A DNA stretch of 64,000 nucleotides. Source: Panonychus citri (taxonomy: Eukaryota > Arthropoda > Arachnida > Trombidiformes > Tetranychidae). This document shows positions 42,979 through 54,900 of the stretch, one piece after another. The position numbers and the translations under genes are program-made. Below the pieces are notes generated by a model that had not been told where the DNA came from, did no database searches, and saw nothing but the letters and a program-made list of their open reading frames with translations. The stretch covers positions 2,192,501 to 2,256,500 of the forward strand of contig NW_026515433.1 in NCBI RefSeq assembly GCF_014898815.1, read 5' to 3'. Numbering within the stretch: position 1 is the stretch's first letter; each line of letters opens with the position of its first letter.

Positions 42979-45900
42979 TCTCTGATAATGATATGATTGC
43001 AGGATAATGATTCAAATGAAATTGAATTTCATAGTTTGTTGTTACAGAAATGAAAAGTTTTCCATTTTGGTTGAAAAAATGAAGAGTTTCCTTTTCCTCC
43101 TCTCATCAAAATTGCATTTTCAATGATATTAAATGTTCATATATGAAAATGGGTTAGAATAAAAAAATAGTTCAATATTTTTCCATCAACACTTAAGCAA
43201 TTGAATTAGATTCTGGAAATGGCCAACACCCATTAACTTGCAATTTACTTCATCTTTTTCATTCTATTCTTGTTCTTATCATCATCATTATCATCATCAT
43301 CATCATCATCATTATATTATATATTTCAACGTCTCTTCATCACCATAATCTAATATTTTATTGTAAAAATTTTTTCCTTCATCTTAACTGAAATGCTTTT
43401 TTTTTGTAAAATCTACAAAATTTATTGACCATCAAGACGAGTGAGTTGATTATCGTTGACAAGTACAATTAATCAACTAAATAATCAACATGATTGAGTT
43501 GATGATAATGATGATGATGACAAAAAATGAGCTGTTGCTTCAATGAAAGTTTCAACAAGAAAAGGGAAAAAAATTTCAAGATAATCAAGTTAAATCAACA
43601 CAAGATTAAGGTTGAAATGAAAAAAATTGTAAAAGTTTGTGATGGTGGAGGAGGAAGATGCTGTTGATGACAAAGATGAAGAGCAAAAAAGGATGATGAT
43701 GATGATAATTATGATGATAAGATGATGGTAGTTACCTGAATAGCATGAAAAAAATGAGATCTTTTCGTTTACTCTCTCATGTTGAGAGATGACATTTATT
43801 GTTGTTACAATTTCTTACCTTGATTAGTTTTTGTCTCTTTTTTCATGTTCACTTGATTAGTTTGCTGTTTGTTATCATTTTGCTGCTTTCACTCATTTTT
43901 TTTTCATCTTAAATATCAACATCTCGTGATGAAGATGAAGATGATGAATGAAGATGCAATTGATGAAGATGAACCAGTTTTGTTGATTGTAATAGTCTAA
44001 GTGTTTGCAACACCAGCAGCAATTGAGCAACAGTGAGAACAGGTAACAAGAGACAAAGGTAATCAACCCTGATTTAAGTTGAATTTAATTCAATCAGTAA
44101 TCAAGTCAATTAAACGCGAAGAAAAAAAAAAGTTTACAAAATAAAATTATTATTATCAAGAAACGAATTGCAATTGAAAGATAATTTCAATGAGATGATT
44201 ATGATTACCGGAAGACTTTAAATGTTAATGTCCTTTGAGTTTCTATCGGTCATCTTGTTGTGATTCTGATTCTGAGATTGTGATTCATTTCTCTTTGATT
44301 TCTTACTTTCTGTGGGTGGTAATTAAAGGTTGACCTTTAAGCACTTGAAGATTTTGAGATGAACATGAAGATGAAGATAAAAATGAGTTAAGGTGATGAT
44401 GATGATGATATTTAGCTCACGCACTTTGGACTTGCGTGAGTTGAAATTGTTAAGCTTAAACGTTTACTCAGCACGTGGTAATTGAAATAGACTCGTGATT
44501 AGGTGAGTTGATTGTTTTTCCTGGTGATGATTAAAGATGAACTTGATATTCATTATCATTGTTATCTTCATCTTCCTGATCCTCTTCATAGCCTTTACTT
44601 TTTGATTGATTCATGATTATCAAGAGCCTGAGTTTTTCATTCATAAATTATCAAGATGATGATGATCACCTTACTTTTTGTTTAAAGGTAAAAAGTTAAT
44701 TGATAAAGATGAAGATGAAGATGATGAAGTAAAAAGGAAAAAGGTGAAAACTTATCATCATTTATCATCATCTTGAGAAAAACTGTAAACAATTGGCACA
44801 CAAATTTAACAGGTCAAAAGTGATCATCATCTGTAATCAACCAACAACAACAATTAAGAGTTAAATCATTATCCAAATGATTACAATTGAACAACAATTA
44901 ACAAACATTTTAACCTTGATTTTTCATTTGTTAAACTAATAGACTTACAAAAACTAGAGATCAAAATTTCAAGATGAAAAAAATGATTGAGTACAAATGA
45001 TGAAAGAGAAAATGAAAGATGATAAATGAAGATGAGGATGCAAGGTAAAAGACCTTCATCTTCATCTTCATCTTGATCATCTTCTCATCTTCATCTTGGT
45101 GTAAAAATGAAAATGAAAAATGTTCATAAAACGAGTTGAATGTTAACCATTCGTTGACCTTAGAACTGGTTTCAAGTTGAATATTATTTTCATCTTCATT
45201 TTAATCTCTTTCTTTCCCCCTGATCATCCTGATCATCCTCATCATCATCATGATATAAGAAAACTGTATTCATATAAACTGAACTTTTTGTGTGTATTTT
45301 CACATGAATTTTTCAGGTAATTCCCATGGAACCAGTAATTTGGTCTAAGTTTCAGTTCTGTTTTTTTCTAAATTCTGGTTTTCTCTCTCTCATCTTCTTA
45401 AATCGTCACTTTTTTCATCTTCATCTTCATCATCACTTTCTTCATCTATTAATACTAATGGAAGATGATGATGATGCTACAATAATAATAACATTTAGAT
45501 GATAATCTTGATCATTTTCATCTTCCTTGTATCATCTTAATGGATAGATTGAGTTCATCTCTTTATCTTCATCCTGTGAATTTTGCAACTCAATTTTTCA
45601 ATCCATAGACAACAATAGTTACTTTATCAATTGTATTTCTATCACTTATTAAGATGATAAGGATGATAAACTCTTTCCTATCATCCTTATCATCTTCTTC
45701 AAACCTTTAGTTTACTTTCACCTTTTTTTCCTCTCTTGCATATTTACTATTTTTTCACCTTTTTCGTTGACAATGTTTGTCTATCGTTAGTAAAGGATCA
45801 AGTTATCATCATGATCGTTATCGTTATCACAACCTAACGATGATGATGATGATGAAATCAACAAAAATGTCATCATCAGTGATAATAGCATCAACTTTGT

Positions 45901-48900
45901 ATATCCAGAACCATTATTATTATTGTTAACTATCATGAAAGATTATAAATACAATGAGGAAACAAAAAGTTCTGAGTTCCAATCCATGTTAATCCCTCTT
46001 TGAATATCACTTCATATGTTTTGCTGAGTTTGTATAAATAGACAGAATCTTCATCACCCTGTAGAAAACTTTTCTCATGTTGATATTATTCAGTTGATCA
46101 TCATCATCATCATCATCCATCGTCTCCATTGAGATGAAGCAAATTATATGAATATTTTCATCTCATCACAAGAAAATCATGATGATAATAAGCAAAGATT
46201 TCAGAACTTCAGAATCCTCATGTTCACTTTTTTCCCTCCTTCAAGAGATGTTGATGTTTACATTGTTAAAAAAACAGATTCAAGGATGAAGATGAAGATG
46301 GAAAGATGAGATGTGATGATGATGATGATGAATAGGATGATAAATAAACATTCTTAAAAAGTCAAGGAAAAAAAATCAAAGATCTTTGGATATGATCAAC
46401 ACATGTAATCGTCTCCAGTTCAGAATTGAGATTCAGTTCTCATGGAAATACATGCAACACACATGGTGTATATTCATACAGCTCAATAATAAATCAAGGT
46501 TATCATCCTGATCATCATAATCTTGATGATTCAGATTCATTGTGAGATAGATTATTCAACCAATACACAACAATTATAATACCATCAACTTTTATTCTGA
46601 AACTCTCAGTTCGAGGATATATAAATTTCCTAGTAAAAAGTTAATTTGAAATGAGATTTTTATCTCTCTTTCTATCTCATTCTGTTTACCCTGAAAAACT
46701 TGAAACTTTTTTCTCTTCATCCTGAACTCACATGAAATCTATTTACATATATGTACATACAGGGAGTTTTAAACTCCAATCTTATTATTTTTTTTTCTTC
46801 CTCTTCTTGGTGTTGTTATTTTTATCCAATAATCAAGTGAATTTGTGAAAAGTCAAGTTCAAGAAATTCTGATGATTATCATGATCACAATAATCTTACC
46901 CAATGATTAACAAATTATCCTAAATGTTACTTCAATTCCAATGTTCCAATCGATTTGATTTCTTATTCTTATTACTATAAATTCATTGATGCATCATGAT
47001 TCCTTCCAATTGCTATTTCATCCATTCTTCCACCTCCACCCTAGTGTGAGTTTCCTTTTCTCCGCCTCAGATAATTCATTCATATTTACTCATTACCATG
47101 AATTCTCACTGTGAACGATTGATGAAACTTTTTTTTCTTGTTTCTCTTTTTCCTCCTTCTTTACTTAACCCACCCCACTGCCTCCACTTTATATTAATTT
47201 ATCGTCTCTCATACTATTTATAATGAATTTAGTTTCAATTCAGTTGATATAATCTCAACACCGGTAATATGAATGAAAAGTTTACTCGGCGAGCAGAAAA
47301 TTCAATTTACCTGGTGATAACTGTCCAGGTAAACTATTAGCTTGATGAATAATCATTCAGTCCATTCATATATCATTTTGTTGGTGAAATTTGATGAAAT
47401 ATAAAAGTTACAATTTATTATCATGAATTTTCATGAAAATCTCTTTTCTTTTTTGTCTATCCTTGCATGAGAATCTCTTTTGATAATTCAGTACTTTAGG
47501 AATCATGTTGATTATCTTATCATGAATACCACCGATTCATGATGATGAATCTGATTAAATCTGACTCTTAATTCAGGATTAATCAGATGATGATTAACAT
47601 GATCTTTTTTCAACTCATCTTCCACCTTCACCTTATTACATCAAGTTCCAACTCTCATATATATATATTTACCTATTTATCTGATTCTTTTTATCTGAAT
47701 AAATTCTGAGAAGATTTTTTTCTTCTCCAGTTAATGCTCAGTTGATTGTATTCTCCTATTAGAATGGTAATCATGGAATAATAATATTATCATGATGATC
47801 ATTTTCGACGATACCTTCAACATACTTTCAGAATAATTCAAGAGAAAAAAAAAGTTCTGTTCCAACCTTAGGACAGAAAAAAAATCTTCCAAGCTCAGAA
47901 TTCTGATTAGTATAATATGATTGGGTGATAATGATCAAGTCTATTGACTGAATAGATTATCGGTTGACTTTTCGCTTATCATGATGATGAAATTATCTAG
48001 GAATTTATCATGAGAGGAAACAGAAACTTCTCAACTCAACATTAGCCTCGAATTTTTTTATTCGCTAAAGTAACTCATGGAGATTATCTCTCCATGATAT
48101 TTTTCCATCATATTTTGAGCATTGGAACTTTTTTAACTTTTAATTCAATCCGATGGAAGAAAAAAAAACAAAAAAAAACTTATAAACAGGAAAAGGAAGT
48201 TAATGGAATTGAAAAGTTTCAGGATAAAATTCAGCACCATGATGATTATTATCTTCTTTATGATGATGAAGGTACATGAGAAAACGTGAGAAAAAGTTCA
48301 ATTCCAATTTTAAGTGGTTCGTTTATCTTTAACAATAGAGAACATGAAAATCGAAAATAAAGTTCTAGAGTAAACAGATTCGATCCATTTACAGTTATCT
48401 TCATCTCTCGGTTTTTAATTGAAGATTAAGATGAAGATAAAGATGAAGATGAAGATAATAATTGTGTTCATTTTCAGGCGATTAAGGTGATGATAGGAGA
48501 TGATGATGATAATCTTAATCTTCTTATCATTAGATAATAATAGTTTAATCATTTTCACCTTAATAATCAATCAATGATCATCATGAAACTCTGATAATTA
48601 GGGTTGAGCTTATATCCTGAATAATGATTTTAACAATTTACTGAATCATATTAATCGTTGAAACTTTATCACCATGTCACCTGAAGCAATTAATTAATTG
48701 TTATAATAATAAATCAAATCTCTCTCTCTCACCTTCTTCCTCTTTTGCTGTTGAATTTGAAAATATTTTTACTCAGTTTTTCATGATAAGTGTAATCACT
48801 TATTCATGTTGATTGACTGAACTTTTTTTTCAGTTCTCATATTCAGTTAAATTCATATCCAATTGCGTGACTTGAATGATATTTTATCCCATGTAATATA

Positions 48901-51900
48901 ATGATGATGAAAAACTATTTCATATTGTTTATCATCATTTACAGTTAACTTTTATTATCATTGTGAATATAAATCAACTAATTCCCAATGAATTTCAAGT
49001 TTATGAATTATTTTGACAGTTTCAATCCTGACGAGTTGTTATCTTTTTTATATTACTTGATATGTGATTATCTTGATTGTTGCTTTAATCCTAAATTGCT
49101 CTGAGGATTAAGGGTTTATCTTGACATTGGATTTGATTGTGATTTGGATTGACAACAATTGAATTTATATTATCACATAAAATGTAACATTTTTTTTACA
49201 TCTCATGTAATATTATTGACATGGTGACATTTTTAGTATTCATTGAACTTTTGATTATCAGAAACAGTCATGATAATAATAAAATTGTTCAACTAATCAA
49301 ATTTGATTGTTATTATGTGTTTAATTTAATCATGTGTTCAAATTTGTTTTGACAATGATCATCAATCAACCTTTTACCTTTTTATCATTTCATGATTAGG
49401 ATAAGTCATTAAATTGTAACCATGTTAATATGATTATGATGTTAATTGTTACCATTTCATTTGGATTTGAGGTTGAGCATCATTGAGAATCTAATTGTTA
49501 CCTGAATGGTATCGATGATTTAGCTTTTGATAATTAGAGATGAATTTGATTAAGTTGATATTTGAATAGTTCTGATTGGAGATTATTAGGAATTTGAATC
49601 TAATAAGTTCATCTTGTTCAGGGTACTTGGAATTGTTGACATTTGTTTCATGAGAAAATTGTAATATTTTAATCGATTATAAATTAGAGAAGAGCAGATC
49701 CATTAAATCAGCTGGAACGCCCTGAATTATATTCATATTATCATGATGATGATAATGAGAGCATCGTTTTGTTGATAATAAGTTCTGGTGATAATAAGTT
49801 TAACCTCTTTATGGTAACAGTGTAACCTTTTTGTTTCAAGTGATAATTTTGAATAAACTGAATTGAGTCTCAAGTGTATTTTTCATGATGTTCATGATAA
49901 GATTAAGTCTGAACCATGAGAAGTTGAGGAAAAATATTATCACTTTCGTTTCATTTTTAATGGTCTATTTTAATGGATGGAAAGTTTTCCAACACGTATG
50001 AACTTTTCGTGATCGTTAAGTATGTTATCAGAAAAATTAGAAGAAGAAAAAAAAATTTCCTTCGAACTTTTCAAAGTTCTAACTATTCTTGACTTGAACA
50101 GTTCGAGTTTGTCAAAGTTGGAACTTATTTTTTTCTCTTTCTCTCTTTTGATTCCAATAAATCATATTGATCTAATTTTCTTTATTCAATATCACATTCG
50201 ATATTTACAAGTGATTATATTCACAGCGATAATTTTCATGATGATTGTAAGGGGATTAGCTTTGTTTAGATGTAATTAGTTAACAACCCCTCTTATCTCT
50301 GATTACATCATTTCTCCAGGGATTAACCCACAACAATTAGTATTTAAGGTGCTTGTCGAAGACTCTTCAACAAGCACACACAGAAGTAAGTACTAAAACT
50401 TACTCATTTAATTTGTGTTTCAACTTTAAATTCATGTTTAATTAATTTCCCCTAATCATCTTAACCCAGTTCCCTCCTTTCAGTATTTAACTTCCGACTT
50501 TTGTACTTTAACTACTTCCGTTTAACTATTTAGTATTTGATTCAATAAAGTGTTCACCCGATACCAGATCTTGAGTTAAAATTGTAATGTTTGATCCCCG
50601 TGATATCTTACAAAATGGTGGAGATGCCTCCGCTATCTAGTGAACTTTAAACAGCTTTATTAATTGGTGGCCACCCCAACATCATTGTCTTTATTTAAAG
50701 CCTATTGTGTTGGTAAAATCAAATCTAATTTTCCATATTAGAGCCGTAGATGCTACAGCTCTAGTGGGGTTAAATTGACTTGACCTTCAAAGTTGAGTTG
50801 TTGGGTTGTTGAGATTGAAGATTCTTCATCTCTACAATTTAAATCAGTGCTGCTTCAGTCCTGATAAGTACATTTTTGTGTCAGTGTTAAAGAAAAAAGG
50901 AACCTGGTGCAAGAAGATTCTTCCTGTTATTCATTTAAATTACCTGTCCTTATTTTCCCTGTTAAAATTTCAAAAAGTAAAGAGTAAAAGTGATCGCCAT
51001 AAAACCATTAAGTGAAAGATGGCTGATTCTCAAAAGACTCTTTCGAGAATTGAATTAATAGAAAAGTGTGCCGAATGGGGTATCACTAATCTAAATTGTA
51101 AAAGTAACCAAGTGTTATTAAAAGAGTTGGTAGAGGCAATCGCGATCCAAAAACAATTTGAGACGGATGCTGAAGTCGACGATCTAAATAAAATGGATTT
51201 AGATACACATTTCCAATATAAATGGGAAGATGGTATCACTTTAAGAAGGTTGGGCTGTGACTACGAAACACTGTCAACTTTACTATCAAGCGGTATTAAA
51301 AATATCGATCAATTAATGATGTACACAAAGGAGAATTTGGTGGACTATGGAGTGTCTACACCTCAAGCTCAAATGTTACACAACAAATACAACAAAATGA
51401 TGAGTCCAGTGGTGATGACCAGAGAATCTCCGGTCAGATCACAAAGGATCTCACCTGCTGAACAGGCTTCCATTAGAGTTAATAAAAGAAAATGGCCTAA
51501 TGGTAAGCAAAGCTTTTCTGAATTTATTGATATTCTGGAATATGATCTAAGAATTATGGATTATACGAAAGAAACGTGGATGGATCAAGTGCTTGTTATA
51601 CTGGAAGGTGATACCAGAAAAACAGCCGAGAAAATTAAAACCGAAAACATTTACATTACGTATGATGAATGGAAAAGAGAGTTAATTAAATCAACAATTA
51701 CGTCGATGGAAATAACTGAATCGTTATTTACCCTTCTACAAAGAAAATATAATGTGTCAGAAAATCCAAAAGAACATTTTGTTAAAATGGAAACTGCCCT
51801 GAAAATTGTTATCCCTAATGCTTGTGATAAAACAATTGCTTTAATTATGTCAATGACTTTACCTCAGGAAATTCAAAATGAATTAATACCTGATCATGAT

Positions 51901-54900
51901 GTTTTGGAAACGGAAAAATTGAAAAGAAATGTGTTAGGTCTTTATCAAAAGTATAAAAGTCCTGCCAAATTACCTGAAAATCAAAATGTAAAAATCTTCA
52001 ATAAAAAGCCGTATGAGAAAGGTCCGCAGAATCTGCAGACACCTTTAAACTCAAGTGCAAATAGAGGTGACCTTAAAGGAAAGACAACTTATCAACCTGG
52101 ATATGAAAAGCCAAGGTGCCCTTGTTGTTATAAGATTGGTCATTCAAAGGATAAATGTTGGAAGTGGATCGCTTTAGGTAAACCCGAAGTAGAATCTACT
52201 TCTCAAGGTAACAATAAAAGTGAAAATAAAACAAGTTATGTTAACACAGAAGACCCAATTCAAGAAGGTCAAGCTAGTGTAACAAGGTTAATGATAAACT
52301 CACATGCCATTGGTGTTCCTGACAATGTGAGATATCCAATTGTTAATATAAAGGTCAATCAAAACCTAGTGATGAAAGGTTTAATTGATACTGGTGCGTG
52401 TACTACTCTAATTAGTCAATCAGTTGCTGCAAAGATTGGTCTCTTAGCTTATCCTGTTGATATAAGATTCCAATCAATTGACTCATCAATGGTCAAAAGT
52501 ACATATTTTGTCCCAATAAGAGTTTACAAGGACAATCAAGTTACAATCATGGCCGCTTACGTTATCAATGGTTTATCCAATGAGATAATCATTGGTGAGA
52601 ACATCATCAAATTTACTCAATTAATCATTCGTGCTAAAGGTCCAAAGCAACCTTATGAGTTGACTCAAGGAGATCTAATTACGCCGTATAAATTGGAAAT
52701 TGAAACGCCTAATCTTCATGAGATTGAGTCGTTATTGAAAAATTGGTACAAGGATAAATACGATATGAATCGATTGTTCCTGGTAACTAATAAAGATCCA
52801 AATGAAATTCAAAGAGGAAGCGACGAGGTAAATAGACTAAGAATCAATTTGGTTAATTATCTCACCGAAGCTTACCCAGATCATTACCCTAATTTGGTAA
52901 ACAAAATTGAAACATTTCAAGAAACAATTGCTGATTTTCCTGGAGATGTTAAAGATCTTAATCGTAGACTCTACGATCAGATTAACCCAGAGTTAACGGT
53001 AGAGGAAAGAAAACAAATCCATAAAGTGTTAATGGAGGAAAAAGAATCTTTTTCCTCATCCAAATATGATTTAGGATGTGTTCCTGCTTCAGTTACAAAA
53101 TTCAAGATTGATATCAATGGTAAAGCTATTCCAAAGAGTAAACCATTCAGGTCATCAGAGAAAATGAAAGAAGAAATGAGAAAAATCATTAAAGAGTTTA
53201 AAGATAATGATATAATTGAAAACTCCGATGTTGGAGGAGGTGCTCCATTCGTGGTACCAAAGTCAAATGGAACATGGAGGATGGTAACATCCTACATAGA
53301 GTTAAATAAATTGGTTGAAAAGCGTCAATATCCAATGCCAAATATTGACGACGCGATCAACAAATTAAAAGGAAATAAATATTTCACAACTTTAGACCTT
53401 GCCCAAGGGTATTATCAATTGGAGATACCTGAGGAGGAACGAGATAAAACGAGTTTTGTTACAGAGGATGGCTGCTATCGGTACAAAAGGTTACCAATGG
53501 GATTGGCAGACGCTCCTTCTTATTTTCAAGAGGTTATCAACAAAGTTCTTGGTGAATTAAAGTACACATGCTGCTTTGGGTACTTTGATGACATTGTGAT
53601 TTATGGTAAATCGATCACCGAATTATGTGATCGAATGAAATTGGTAATTGGTGCTTTGAAAAGCTATGGTCTTAAAAACAGAGTTGAAAAGCTACAAGCC
53701 GGAGTGACTTCGTTTGTTTGTCTGGGTCATTTGGTTTCGGTAAAACAGTTCAACCAGACCTGAAAAGATTGAGAGGATTAAGAATCTTAATCCTCCAACT
53801 TCTCATTCTCAAGTAAGATCTCATTTAGGTCTTTTTAATTACTTTTCCCGCTTCGTCGAAAATTATTCTTCCATTGCTGCTCCACTTCAAGAGTTAGTGA
53901 AGAAACAATACAAAGGAATAAAATTTACACTCGAAGATGAAAGATTGGAATCATGGAAAAAATTAAAAGATGCGTTAACAAAACGATGTATGTTAACACA
54001 CTTTTATCCCGAACGAGAAACAAAAATAATAGTGGATGCAAGTGCTGTCGCAATTGGTGGAATTTTAACCCAGAAAGACGAAAATGGCATTTGGAACCCG
54101 ATATATTTCTTTGGTTGTAAGCTACAGAAATATCAATATGCTTACCGAGTTACAGAAAAAGAGTGTGCTGCTGTTGTTTACGCTTGTAGACGATTTGCTC
54201 ATTTTCTCCGTCACAAAAAATTTACAGTTGTTACAGATCATCATGCCCTGTGTGAGTTGAAAAAGACTCTATTCAAAGTTACAAGAATAATGAGATGGCA
54301 AAATGATCTAAGTGAATTCGACTTCGATGTTGAATATTTAAAAGGTGAAAAACATCCGGCAGATTGTTTCTCAAGGTCTAATGAATGGTCTCATAGACAA
54401 AAAGGAGAAATGCCTGATGATCATTATGATCGTTATTTAAATTGTGTGTTCCCTTACAAGGACGATGTTATCATGGAAGATATCGAACTTGTTGAAGAAT
54501 CTTCAACAATCGAGAAGGAAACCCAGAAGATTCTTCTAGGTTTAGTTCGTGAATTCGATTATCTTGACAGTGAACAAGAACGATGGTTTTTGAATCAACT
54601 TAAAACTCCAATGATTGGTAAACAATCCGAATTAAAAGAAAAACAGTTAAGTGATTCTCGTTGTAAAATGTTAAAAGGCGAATTGGCAAAAGGTCGTCTA
54701 ACAAAGAAATACGAAATAAGAGATGGAATCTTATTTAGAAAGAATAAAGATAAAAGTTCAAGTTTTTATCTCCCTGACAGTTTAATCGATAAAGTGTTTG
54801 AACAGTACCACTCATCAATTGAGGCTGGTCATTTTGGTTTCAAACCAACTTTCAACAAAATCAAATTAGATTTTTGGTTTCCTCATATGGAAGAGATAAT

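Larger units (their letters stand above)
50246..50612 (+). repeat. 5' LTR (367 bp)
   Basis: Begins TGTAAGGGG and ends CTTACA. It contains a TATTTAA box at 50341-50347, the hairpin palindrome at 50351-50375 directly downstream of it, and an AATAAA poly(A) signal at 50544-50549. It is identical to the 3' copy except near 50293-50297 and 50383-50402. Confidence 0.96.

Noticed and set aside
50806..51015. Short open frame in the retrotransposon leader
   Set aside because: No similarity to anything and overlaps two hairpins; a chance frame or at most an upstream ORF.
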